From the NCBI GenBank assembly GCA_015680685.1, contig MNCI01012718.1:659366-723365 (forward strand): a stretch of DNA of 64,000 nt, written 5' to 3'. This DNA comes from Gnetum montanum. Its lineage: Eukaryota > Streptophyta > Gnetopsida > Gnetales > Gnetaceae. Positions 24,205 through 33,862 of this stretch are shown in pieces. Numbering within the stretch: the first letter of the stretch is position 1; each line of letters opens with the position of its first letter. The notes under the pieces are model-generated. The model was given only the letters and a program-made list of their open reading frames with translations. It made no database searches and was not told the origin of the DNA. The position numbers and the translations under genes are program-made.

Positions 24205-24663
24205 ATTAGACCAAATAAAAGGGCTACAAGCACTGGTTATAGTACTTGTCTTGTCTCCTCTAACTAAGGTCCTTTCTCACTTCCTACTTCTTCTTCTCCA
24301 ATTTAGAATGATGGTTGTTTTGTGGTAGCATTCTTGTGTCTCAGGGGATGGACTAGTATTAGAATGTTGATGCAAAGTCATTGAAAGTGGTTTGTTTTGG
24401 TCTGGACTAAGGATGGACACTACAGAGTCATTTAATCATGAACTCGATAAGGGACCTCATGTGACCATAATGAGGAACTCCATTCCATTCTCTCTCTCAT
24501 CCATCTATGCTTTTCATGCCTCACCTCACTACTGGTTTCATGTTTTGATCTGATGTTCTAGTTTGATGTGTCGAGCTTCTCAGTTAGTTACTTCTGGGTT
24601 TTTGTACTTAACTTTTCATAACCATTAATCATCCATGGTGCCCAAAAAATCCTTGGTTTGAAG

Positions 24664-24718
24664 TTATGCAAGGGCATAAAAGGCCTATGCCTACTTTGGG
24701 GAGGACCCACTTGCATAT
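24664..24718 (+). ncRNA. Conserved hairpin module, E2 copy
   Basis: TTATGCAAGGGCATAAAAGG, then GCCTACTTTGGGGAGGACCC and ACTTGCATATC. The outer arms ATGCAAG and CTTGCAT are perfectly complementary. Nearly identical to E4, and close to E1 and E3. Confidence 0.6.
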
Positions 24719-25049
24719 CTTTTGGTTTGGTTAAGTTAGGTTCTTTAACCTTAGACATTTTTACAATCAAATTTTTTTCATTTACTCCATTAATGTCATC
24801 TAAGTGTGTGCATCTTCACAATTTTTTTTTAGTGAGTTCCTTCTTTTTATTGTTGTGAATTTCTATACCCTCTTTCTGGTATTCCTTGTGTTAAGCTTTT
24901 TCTGAATTTTATGGACCACTTCTCTTACTTAACCCATTTTTTAGTCTTCCCATTAACATTATCAAGCAACCAATCTACCATAATCACAACTTAGCTAAAT
25001 AAAATCAATGATGAGAAAAGGTATTTAACTGCTATGTGTTACACTTTAT

Positions 25050-25408
25050 ATACTAATCCTTGATTTTGTTGTGATTGTAGTGGGGAGCATGGACTAGAAG
25101 CAGGACTGTCTTCACCAAGGATGATGCCATAATATCACTCATGGAGATTGTTCATGACTACTAGATCTCTTCTACCTCTCCCTCATTCTTTTATTGCCAA
25201 GAGGGGTTGGATGTCATTGGATCCAAGGGTGTTCTTTCCTACTGCCATGAACACCCAGTTTTGTACACAATTGTAATGTTGTGTGCTCGAGCACTTCTGC
25301 ATTTGTCTATTTCCTCTATGTCACTCTACATGTTAATCAAACATTCCATACCTCCTAATATATTTTATAAGGGACTTGTTCCCCTTATACTTGAGGATAA
25401 GTTTTCAT
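25050..25408 (+). pseudogene. E2 splice-acceptor module and short second ORF
   Basis: TACTAAT (branch-point like), then TTGATTTTGTTGTGATTGTAG ending at 25080, then GTGGGGAGCATGG where E4 has ATGGGAAGCATGG. Downstream, the frame at 25207 reads DVIGSKGVLSYCHEHP, then a hydrophobic run (LYTIVMLCARALLHLSISS) like a membrane segment, then PPNIFYKGLVPLILE up to the polypurine tract. E4 has the same protein pattern at 51480-51710. It is about 110 codons with stops. An envelope-like or accessory role is only a guess from the position and the hydrophobic stretch. Confidence 0.45.
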
Positions 25409-25423
25409 CTAGTCGTGGGGGTA
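25409..25423 (+). promoter_or_regulatory. E2 3' polypurine tract
   Basis: CTAGTCGTGGGGGTA abuts the TG of the 3' LTR. Position and purine run are standard for plus-strand priming. Confidence 0.8.
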
Positions 25424-26278
25424 TGATAAATCATGTTTTTCATAAGCTTCGCTATCGGAGTGCCCACAATATTAGGTATACAATATGGTGGCCCAAGATA
25501 CGATATCGAACATACAATATCGTGAAGTACTCTTGAGCCTCTAAATACAGCCCCTAGGCACACAATTTGGGAGTAGTTTTTGAAGTCAAGTAGTAAAATT
25601 CTTACAGTTTGTTCATTTGAGAGTTAGAATATTTTCCAAGTGCCCACAACAGGAGGTCTAAGTGTAACCGAATCTTTATTCAAGCATTGATATACCTGAA
25701 CTTACCATTGTGTTGGCAATAAATAGGAGCTCTTTGATTCATCCTTGCAGCACTTGAGACTTTCTTTCTTTATGAATTTACATATCATGATTTCATGTAG
25801 TTTACATTAATGTTATTCATTCAGCAATTAATTTTTATTAATTAAGCCACTAATTAGAATACATAAGCACAACCCCTTCAAACATACATGTGATACTTGG
25901 TAGCTCAGAAACACCTAGCGTTTGACAACCTAGCAATGTTTACATGAAGTTCAGGATGTGTTTAGGAAGTGGGGACAGTTACTTGTGTTAGGATAGATTA
26001 GACAATAGTTTACCTAACATTTAAGTACTCTCACTTTTATTCTTGTTTTAGGTGATCAAATCAATAAAACATAAAATGATAAAAATATTATGCCTCAGTG
26101 ACACTTAACCATACACTTGCATTTCACAAGTGGAATTGAGAAGACAATGAACAGACAACATGAACTCACTATTTAGCTCTAGCATACTTGGTAATTAAAG
26201 TCTACGGAATTCAACCAGATCACACGTGAACGCCTATGATTTGTATGGTTGGGCGTAGGGGTACCTCATCACTCATCA
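25424..26278 (+). repeat. E2 3' LTR
   Basis: 855 bp, TGATAAATCATG to ATCACTCATCA. The TATA box has mutated to CCTCTAAATACAG near 25539-25551, while the 5' LTR keeps TATAAATA. Followed by CATAT. Confidence 0.95.
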
Positions 26279-26960
26279 CATATCATTTATAATTTCTTCA
26301 ACTTTCTTAAACAAAGTTTCATCAATTTCATCCTCTATCTCTAGGATACCTATAAAATGCAATTTTTTTTTCTTTTTCTCTTTTTTCATCTTCCTCTTTC
26401 AAAGCTTGTACAATTGAAGGTCCAGTCTTTATCTTTATTCCTTCAATATTAGATTCACTTTTATTTTTCTGCACCTTGGGTTCAAGTTTTACCAAATTTA
26501 GCAAAATTTATTCATTATTCTTTGGATCATCACATGTCTCCTTTTTTAATATTCTCTTGGAGGGTTGATAGCCTTAAAAAAATTCTTTGTTTTGTTCATG
26601 GATTTCATCCATCAATGCCATTTTGCTAATCGTATACTCCCATTGTGCAGCTGAAATTTCTTTAAGAGCAGTTGAATTTAGAGATTTTTTCTATGTACCT
26701 TATTATGATGCCATGATAAAATTTCAAATTTCTTAGGTAGATGGCTCAACCTCTTCAACAACAAATCCTTACTCATAGAATAACAATTAATTTGGCCAAC
26801 CTTTAACTATTTTTCTATTGTCTTTGACCAATATCCTTTTTAGAATCTTGATCATAAAATCCTAATGTTCTAGTTTGAACACCCACCATTATATATGTTA
26901 CAACATCTATAGTCAATGTATTTTAAAACATCTACCAAAGAAATGATTATTAAGGCAAAG
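26279..26960 (-). pseudogene. LINE-alpha copy 1, ORF1 N-terminal part
   Basis: After the duplicated CATAT, the minus strand reads KLHFIGILEIEDEIDETLFKKVEEIIND (26360-26280; split as KLHFIGILEIED and EIDETLFKKVEE), the typical ORF1 RRM edge (IRFYGIPE, then acidic). It continues into the ORF1 C-terminus at 16177. Further upstream (26560-26900) come lysine-rich broken frames consistent with the ORF1 coiled coil. The LINE 5' border is unclear, near 26960. Confidence 0.65.
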
Positions 26961-27154
26961 CTATAAATTTTTGAGGATTGTCAGCTATATGTACTCTCAT
27001 GTTGTACAACCAACACCATATTTTTTGTATAACTCAAATTCACAACATGTTACAACTACCTTGTTTGATTCTTGTTTTTTACCAATTTTTTTCAAAAAAA
27101 TATTTGACATGTGGGAATATAATAAGCCATTTTGGTGGTACTTAGGGATGTATG

Positions 27155-27352
27155 ACAAGTAGTTAGGACACTCATCTCTCTGTTGGAAGGTTGTAGGTTC
27201 AATACTTACCTCTATTTTTAAGTGTGGTAGCAATGGAGTACCCTTGTGGTGGGATCTTTATTATCATTAGTGGGTCACATTTATCGTGTTGTGTGGGTAG
27301 GGGTTGCACTACCACCCCTGAGTTATCTTCCCTAAAAAAATAAAATAAAATA
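27155..27352 (+). mobile_element. SINE copy S1 (tRNA-derived)
   Basis: AAGTAGTTAGGACACTCATC, CTGTTGGAAGGTTGTAGGTTC and a B-box-like AGGTTCAATAC near 27195 are followed by about 140 bases and an A-rich tail (CTAAAAAAATAAAATAAAATA at 27331-27351). It matches S2 at 28977-29150 over the head and body. Tail and internal promoter boxes mark it as a plus-strand SINE. Confidence 0.7.
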
Positions 27353-27446
27353 CATTTGATGACAATTTTGTATCTTTTGTAATCTCTTAACATGTTGGCG
27401 ATCAATAAGATACACTTTGATTATAATTGAGACCATGTTTTGGTAA

Positions 27447-27451
27447 GTGAT
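27447..27451 (+). repeat. LTR-B left target-site duplication (GTGAT)
   Basis: Perfect match to GTGAT at 28604-28608. Confidence 0.85.
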
Positions 27452-28603
27452 TGATGAAGCGGTTACTCTAATTATTAGAGTGGTTACTCTAGCAGTTACT
27501 CTAATTATTAGAGTGTGTACTCCAGAAATTACTCTAATTATTAGAGTAGTTACTCCCAAGTTTATAAATACAGCACCTAAGTGCACAATTGGAAGAATGG
27601 TTTTTTAGCAATCAAGTAGGGAAACTCTTATAGTTTGTCCATTCGAAAGTTAGAATATTTTCCAAGTGCCCATAGCAGGAGGTCTAAGTGTGAATGGATC
27701 TTTATTCAAGCATTGATGTACCTGAGCACACCATTGTGTTGGCAATAAAGATGAGCTCTTTGATTCATCCTTGCAGCACTTGAGATTTTTTTTCTTACGC
27801 ATTTCTTTTATTTTATTTTCTTATGCATTTATTTTATTTTATGAACTTTACATTCATGTTATTAGCACAGCAATTCATTTTGATCAATAAAGCAAATCGT
27901 TAAATTACACAAGCACGATCCCTTCGAGCATATATGTGACACTTGGTAGCTCAGAAACGATTAGCTTTTGACACCTCAACAATGGTTGCACGAAGTTCAG
28001 GATGTGTCTAGGAAGTGAGAACACCATAGTCTACTTAGCAATTAATTACTCTCACTTTCATTCTCATTTACTTAGCTTTTATTTACTTTAATTGTTGATT
28101 ATTTATTATTGTCTATCTAGTTAATATTTCCTTTATCATCAATTACACTTCATGTTGCTAACGCGGAATGAGTACGACTTAATCACGAACATTTAAGTGT
28201 AACTACTTGGTAACTTAGTATCGTATCTAGTAGTGCTCAAGTAATGTGTGCTTGGAAATCTCAAAAGTAGTACATGAGGTCCAAGATGTGTATGGATGAT
28301 GAAGGACAGATGCTCATCGCACTTAGGCTAGCTTAAATTTTACTTTATGTTGCCTATTAGCTTAGTCAAGATTGTTTCCCATTGTCTCTAGGAGTAGCCT
28401 AATTTAGAATCACATCATACATCTCACTTTGGACTAAGCCATACATGACAAAACAAATACTAGTCCAAGTGGGAAGACAACGAACTGTGATCAACGTATG
28501 ATTGTCTAGGTGCCACAACTAGTCCATCCGCAGAGTTCGACCAGATCATGAGTATATGTTGGTATTTGTATGGTTGAGCGTAGCGGTACCTCGCTACTCA
28601 TCA
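27452..28603 (+). mobile_element. Solo LTR-B
   Basis: A 1152-bp LTR with perfect GTGAT duplications and no internal region, so it was left by recombination between two LTRs. Begins TGATGAAGCGG, ends GCTACTCATCA. U3 holds three exact copies of a 17-bp palindrome. TATA box TTTATAAATACAG at 27561-27573 and GCAATAAAGATGAG near 27749. The first half of R-U5 resembles E2 and E4. The second half (from about 28160: GCGGAATGAGTACGACTTAATCACG) resembles E3, so the LTR looks mosaic. Confidence 0.9.
27465..27573 (+). promoter_or_regulatory. Phased palindrome array and TATA box in LTR-B
   Basis: ACTCTAATTATTAGAGT occurs at 27465-27481, 27498-27514 and 27531-27547, exactly 33 bases apart, ending 13 bases before TTATAAATA. 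Arms are perfect 8-base complements around a central T. This is the layout of a dimeric transcription-factor site array upstream of a core promoter. The binding factor is unknown. Confidence 0.7.
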
Positions 28604-28608
28604 GTGAT

Positions 28609-28976
28609 GCTAGTTTGTCTATCCATGTGAGGTAGTGATCTCTTTCCCCCTCCACTTTTCCTTATCTTAGACAATGCTCCATTACTTTTAAAGGTATTAA
28701 AATCATATAATGCTAATGGTAAAGAATCTCAACGTAAGGTCAATTGTGATGGATAACTTGTTAGACCATTTATCTCATCATTTTTTATTGGATATTTTAA
28801 TCCTACAAAAGTTGGTATTTTGTAAAAGCTTTCTATTACTACCTCCAGTTCTTTTGCTATTATAAGTTTAAGGTTAGAGGTTGCAAGTTATGCAAATGTT
28901 ATTAAGACTAGGATCATTCTCCCTACAAATAATTAATTTTCATTACAAGCTATTTATGTTGACACTCATCACATCG
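28609..28976. other. Unassigned DNA between LTR-B and SINE S2
   Basis: No gene, repeat or LTR motif recognised in this AT-rich stretch. Confidence 0.4.
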
Positions 28977-29150
28977 AGGGGTGTAGGGTAAGTAGTCAGG
29001 ATACTCATCTCCCTGTTGGAAGGTTATGGGTTCGATTCTTGCCTTTACTTCCTAATTTGATAGTAGTGGAGTAGACTTATGATAGAACCCTTTTCACTAG
29101 TGGATCACATCTAACATAATGGGTTGTCTAATCTTAAAAAGAATAATAAT
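28977..29150 (+). mobile_element. SINE copy S2 (tRNA-derived)
   Basis: GTAAGTAGTCAGGATACTCATC (A-box side) and a clear B box GGGTTCGATTC at 29028-29038, then body TGATAGTAGTGGAGTAGACTT and an A-rich end TCTTAAAAAGAATAATAAT. Homologous to S1 at 27155-27352. S1 and S2 flank the solo LTR-B. Confidence 0.75.
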
Positions 29151-29480
29151 ATTAAACAAAATTAGAGTATATCAAATCATTGAAGAGAGAATCTAAAGAA
29201 AAAGCCTAATGGTTTTAAGAATGCCTTTTGAGGTTTCCATCCTTATAATTAATCTTAAAAAACCTCCCCTCTAGGGTAGGAAAAGGATCAAACCTTATCC
29301 TTACTCAAAAGCATCCTCACAAGTTTTCACTTCTCACTAAAGAGTTCTTGTAAAGAAATTGAGAAAACTCTTTGTACAGAAAAAAGTTTACATGAATTAG
29401 AGATAAAGAACAAATAGCAACAAAAGTTAAAAGCTTTCCATCATTGAGATTCCAAAACAAAAATAAATTAATACTAAATA
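29130..29480 (+). repeat. Dispersed repeat R2, copy 1
   Basis: About 350 bases match 53288-53645: AAAGAATAATAATATTAA, GAATCTAAAGAAAAAG, GGTAGGAAAAGGATC, AATTAGAGATAAAGAACAAATAG and CCAAAACAAAAATAAATTAAT. No coding signal. It follows SINE S2 directly, so both may belong to one larger unit. Confidence 0.75.
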
Positions 29481-29499
29481 ACACATTAAAAATTTTACA

Positions 29500-29745
29500 T
29501 ATATCACATGTAGTAGCTAGAGAGAGTTAGTTGAGACTGAAAAAAATGCACAAAAACCAAAGAAACTATAAAACATGGAAGAAGCTTATAAACATGGACT
29601 GCAAATAAGACAAAAATGATAGAAATTGGAAGCATCACAGAGCACTTGCAAGAAATTTCACCTCTTATCAGTGTGCTTTTGGTGCTAGATACATGTCAAA
29701 AATAGGGATGGTAAAAAAAAATTTATACGAAGAACATGTCATTTT
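29500..29745 (+). repeat. Direct repeat R3, copy 1
   Basis: Matches 30290-30522 in order: ATGTAGTAGCTA, GAAAGTTAGT-type text, ACATGGACTGCAAAT, TTTCACCTCTTATCA and ATAGGGATGG. About 790 bases separate the copies. Origin unknown. Confidence 0.6.
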
Positions 29746-30289
29746 CTGAAAGAAAATAGTGGACACATGTTGAAAAGAAAAAAAAATAATAGTAAGCAAA
29801 TGTTGGAAAAAAATGGCAACCCTCATATTTGCAAGTGCAAGGGCAGGCCAATAGTCTAAAGATTAAAAATTCTAAACATTAGAAGTGAATCTAGTGCAAC
29901 ATTAGAAACTTCCATAGTTCAAAATTTTCTCTAATAAAAAGAGCGTGGAGTAGAGTAGGTTCATGTGAAGTAGAAACTTTGCATTGTACTATTTGATCAA
30001 TTGGATGTTCTTTGAAATGACTTGCGCACATACAATCTTGTTGATAAGAGTCTAAGCATTGATGAACTATGTTTTTCTGATGAATCTAAATCTAGATCAA
30101 CTCGCAAAAGCAATGGAAGAAACAATAGTAATGGCATAATTATCATTACTGCTCTTTGATCTAGAACTCAAACAACCTTGAGGATGTCTAACATGAAGAC
30201 TGTAATCAAGCACAAAGTCTAGAACCTGAAAGATTTTAGATGCTATATTTAGCCAGCAATTGCAAAGGGAAAAGAAGTTTTATGAGTTA
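29746..30289. other. Unassigned DNA between R3 copies
   Basis: AT-rich, no gene recognised. It may be part of the duplicated unit that contains R3. Confidence 0.4.
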
Positions 30290-30522
30290 AAAACTTTATG
30301 TGGATCAGATGTAGTAGCTAAAGAAAGTTAGTAGAGTCTAAAAAAAATATAGAAACATAGAAAAATCTACTAAACATAAACTACAAATGAAGAAAAAATG
30401 ACAAACATCAAAAGCAATATGAAGCACTTTTGGGAAATTTCATCCCTTATCAACATGTCTTTGATGCTAGATGGCTACCAAAAATTGGGATGGCAACAAA
30501 CAATTTATAGAAAGAACATTAC
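30290..30522 (+). repeat. Direct repeat R3, copy 2
   Basis: Partner of 29500-29745, at roughly three-quarters identity by eye. Confidence 0.6.
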
Positions 30523-30639
30523 CCATATGATGTTGGGATGATGACAAGATAATGATAAGAATATTCTCTACATAAGTCTAATTGATTTCTTTTTTGTGCT
30601 AAAGATGAAATTAAAATATCACGTAAATAGATGTTGTAA

Positions 30640-31074
30640 ATTTGTAATTATTTGTGTAATGAAATGAAATGAATATTTACTACATTTGAAGATCCATAGG
30701 ATCTATTGAAGAGATATTACATTTTCATGAAAAATAAAGAATGCCTTTACAAATTGCAAGTACCAATAGGGGCATCAAACATAAATCATATAGGCTTTTT
30801 TTTGTAACATTATAATGTTATCTCAAATGAGTAGTTACAAAAGAAACACATGTAACTCATTTTTAAGGGCTTCTAATTTGCACAACTCATAAATACACTC
30901 TTCTCATGTGCATTGAATTCATTTTTCACTTTTAATTTTAAAATTATGAGAACCTAAGTGTAACATGCTAATAGCATTCCAATACTTGATGGGAATAGCA
31001 ACTGAGAGATAGTGAGCTTTTACATCTAGTTTATTAGATCTAATGTGGTGTAAATAAAATTACCTCTTGCCTTC
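30640..31074 (-). mobile_element. LINE-alpha copy 2, 3' end segment
   Basis: Aligns with 7715-8135 (copy 1). The minus-strand 3' untranslated region continues, across E3, into 39578 onward. It ends with the duplicated CCTTC at 31070-31074. Confidence 0.75.
31070..31074 (+). repeat. E3 left target-site duplication (CCTTC)
   Basis: CCTTC recurs at 39578-39582. The empty-site sequence (TTACCTTCCACATTA) is seen in LINE-alpha copy 1 near 8136-8150, confirming the insertion point. Confidence 0.85.
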
Positions 31075-31780
31075 TAATGAGTCATGAGTTGTTGGCTGCG
31101 ATATTGAACCCACGATATCACATACGTGATATCATAGCCTAGACGCGATATTGGATACACTATCGCGGTCTGTCTCCTCATCTATAAATAAGAGTTAGGC
31201 AAATTTGGTTAGAGAGCTAGTTTTAGTATTAAGGTAGGAACCTTTTGTCAGTTTTTCCTCTCAACCCTTTCTCCTAGTGCATGCCCATAGTGTGATGATT
31301 GTAATTGTACGACGTCCTTATTTGAGTGTGACGTACTTGGACACGCACATGACTGGCAATAAAGATCTAGATTACTTCATCATTGCAGCATCCACTTAGC
31401 TTAATTATTTAATTGTTATTGTTATTTATTTCTTTCTTAGTTAATATCTCTCTACCCTTACCTCCTAGGAACACGGAATGAGTACGATTTAATCACGAGC
31501 ATTTAAGTGTGACTACTTGGTAACCCAATAGCGTACCTAGGCCATGCGCTTGGTAATCCCAGTGGTAGTCATGCACGAGGTCCAAGATGTGTATGGATGA
31601 TTAAGGATGGATGCTCATCACACTTAGGCTAGTTTAGATTCTCTCTCACCCTCTCTCTCCTAGCTTAGTTGATATTATTTCCCATCATACCCAGGAGTAG
31701 CATTAGTGTAGGAACACATCATACATCCCACTCTGGACTAAACCATATATGACAAAGCTAATACTAGTCCAGGTGGGAAN
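31075..31780 (+). repeat. E3 5' LTR, truncated at its 3' end
   Basis: Starts TAATGAGTCATGAG, where the 3' LTR has TGTTGAGTCATGAG. U3 palindromes GATATCAC and GTGATATC are perfect arms near 31110-31130. TATA box TCTATAAATAAGAG at 31181-31194. GGCAATAAAGATC near 31351. The LTR breaks off at GGTGGGAA plus N (31780). About 130 bases present at the end of the 3' LTR, and the primer site, are absent. Confidence 0.9.
31780..31780. other. Ambiguous base / possible assembly join
   Basis: The only N in the window sits exactly where the 5' LTR of E3 stops and gag begins. LTR end, primer site and leader are missing there. Probably a collapsed gap rather than a biological deletion. Confidence 0.7.
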
Positions 31781-31863
31781 AATTTCACAACCATGCCTCT
31801 CCTACAAGACTACGATAATGCCACATCTAGTGAGGCAATTCATTGGAGAACCAACGAATTATA

Positions 31864-31952
31864 TGACAATGAAGATTGGAGTACACAATCCAAGGTGGGG
31901 ATTTCTTATACACATAAAAGAAGGCAGCATCGTCCCAATGCACGAAAGCATA
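31864..31952 (+). repeat. E3 gag 89-base duplication, copy 1
   Basis: TGACAATGAAGATTGGAGTA to CACGAAAGCATA. Matches 32871-32959 at 85 of 89 positions. Two of the four differences are CA against CG. Confidence 0.9.
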
Positions 31953-32870
31953 ACTTACTCAATGATGATGAACCCCTACTAGCCACTACAAGCCTAACGC
32001 AAATAAAAGAGGTTGTTCGAATCTCCCATAGGCATCGTAAAGAGAGTCGCCTACCCAAGCTCAATTTAAACAACTTCCCTAATTTCTTAGGAGGCTATGA
32101 CTTAGATCCACAACAACATTTACAAGCCTTCTACGATGCCTGTGCATGGAACAACATTGATAACGGTTAGCAAAAACTCAAGATCTTTCCTATGACACTC
32201 ATTGGCCAAGCAAAAGTATCGTATAGATCATTAAAACCAAATTCAATTCAACATTCGTCAACAATGGTAGAACTCTTTAACAAAAGATATCAAACCTACG
32301 CAAAAGTGTCGGCCTTGAGGAAACAAATCCAAGAGTGGAAACAAGCACAACATGAACCCTTGGACATGGCCTTAGAAAGATATTATGCACTATTAAATAA
32401 CTATCCAGGCCATGAGTTCTCTGAGGAAAGGGTAATGTACCATATCATTGATGGGCTTCATAATGAAACAAGAGAGACCCTAGGGATGTATGCCTAAGGT
32501 CAACTATACGAACTACGAGCCCATCAATTCCAAGAGCTTATTAAGCGGGTAGCAAAAGAAGAAGGAGAAATGGCTAGATGGGCGAGTGTTGAAAAACATC
32601 AACAGGACCAAAATCTTAACTTAAAAGAGGTCCATAATCACAAAAAGGAGAAATCAACCCATCTCAAGGAGGAAGAACCATCTTTGCCAATACAACAATC
32701 ATTAGATGAAATCGAGGAAAAGATCAATAAGATGCTGGAATGGATGCATAAAAAGTGTGGAGAATATATCAATATTATTGAAGATAGAGTTTTGACAACC
32801 CGAGAAGCAGGATAAAATATCATTAGATAATCGGAAAGAATGGATGAGGAAAATAAGAGCTTGAAGCATT

Positions 32871-32959
32871 TGACAATGAAGATTGGAGTACGCAATCCGA
32901 GGTGGGGATTTCTTATACACATAAATGAAGGCAGCATCGTCCCAATGCACGAAATCATA
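32871..32959 (+). repeat. E3 gag 89-base duplication, copy 2
   Basis: Inserted between the coiled coil and the Cys/His motif. Related elements lack anything similar here, so this is the derived copy. Confidence 0.9.
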
Positions 32960-33828
32960 TGTATGAATGCAACATTTGCCTATACGATCACCCCAAGGGT
33001 CAATGCCCAATCTTGTTACATTTATATGAGCATTGGGGAAGCACGTTACACCCAGAGTTTGTATAGAGATACTGTGTTCGATCATAATGGCAACAATCCC
33101 AATCATGGGGAAACCATCCCTAAACTGGAGACACCCTTCGTATCATCTAAATCCAAATTTTTATCTAGTCCAACATCCTATTTCCCCAACTAGGTCAATA
33201 TACTCTATCTGGCTGCATTATCATTCTCCTCAATACTATTAGCCCATGTCCTCAACACAACCACCACCTTGTGTACCTTACACTTCTCCTAAATTTCAAC
33301 ATTCTCATCCTTTCCCTCCTTCTACATCACCACCAACTATTCTTGAAGTGTCTGCACCACAGCAACAACCCATGAACGTTACTTGTGCTACTATTGCCAA
33401 CAGCAGTGAGAGACCTCCTCAACATCAAAGGTGTCCCTTCTTTAGACATGACTGTAGGAAGGGACAACATAGTTCCAAGGCCACTGCATTCTCTAACTCA
33501 GCACAAGTCCAGCACTGTGGTGCATCCTTCTCCTCGAACCCAATGCCTCATGTCACCTCATCAGGGCCACCAATTAACACTCCAACAACCATACGGCCCA
33601 ATGAATATAGCCATGGAGGATGACATCTCGATCCTTGCATACCATCTTATGGTCTCAAGTATCATAGTGGGTCAACTCTCTACCTAGGAACCACATCTTA
33701 TAAATTGCCCTACTATGCTTACTATAATCAGGTGTGTGAACCCTAATGGGGTAAGTATGACCAAGTTTCGACATTTCCAACATGCAAGGATCCTCATCTT
33801 TCATTTATTAATCCTCGCCATGCTCAAC

Positions 33829-33850
33829 CGTTTAGCTATGGGGGATATTC
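33829..33850 (+). promoter_or_regulatory. E3 first internal polypurine-like tract
   Basis: GTTTAGCTATGGGGGATATT at the end of gag, at the position of the E1, E2 and E4 tracts. Also readable as coding (FSYGGYS). Confidence 0.35.
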
Positions 33851-33862
33851 CCCATTCTAATA

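Larger units (their letters stand above)
23396..25049 (+). other. E2 non-coding 3' region with conserved modules
   Basis: A T-rich tract (23430-23640, with TTTTTCAG at 23506-23512) is followed by low-coding sequence matched in E4 at 49680-51320. It holds two copies of a short hairpin unit (24041-24110 and 24144-24204), a GA microsatellite (24059-24088), an AAT microsatellite (24164-24181) and the conserved hairpin module at 24664-24718. No protein-coding signal. Confidence 0.7.
16178..26278 (+). mobile_element. E2: Ty3/gypsy retrotransposon with gag and pol
   Basis: A 10.1-kb element with two 855-bp LTRs and perfect CATAT duplications, nested in the ORF1 of LINE-alpha copy 1. Order: LTR, tRNA-Asp primer site, gag, protease, RT, RNase H, integrase, internal polypurine-like tract, T-rich tract, two hairpin modules, splice-acceptor module with a short second ORF, polypurine tract, LTR. 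The pol order (integrase last) defines gypsy. Dozens of stops and shifts make it inactive. By eye the two LTRs differ about once every 8 to 10 bases, mostly by transitions, so the insertion is old. Confidence 0.95.
31793..33862 (+). pseudogene. E3 gag (degenerate, with internal duplication)
   Basis: ATG at 31793: MPLLQDYDNATSSEAIHW. Basic region (RRQHRPNARKH), then capsid-like domain LPKLNLNNFPNFLGG, DPQQHLQAFYDACAWNN, LFNKRYQTYAKVSALRKQIQ, LDMALERYYALLNNYPGHEF and HIIDGLHNETRETLGMYA (32100-32497). A lysine/glutamate-rich coiled coil follows to 32812. Then a second copy of an 89-base N-terminal segment (32871-32959), a Cys/His motif CNICLYDHPKGQCPILLH (about 32968-33021) and a proline/serine-rich tail (33246-33620) ending SYGGYSPF at about 33862. 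Fewer stops than E1 or E2 gag. The start context differs from the MSSSH start of the other elements. Confidence 0.88.

Noticed and set aside
32638-33106. Minus-strand ORFs of 106 and 134 codons in E3
   Set aside because: They are antisense to gag, and the plus-strand frame matches gag of the related elements.
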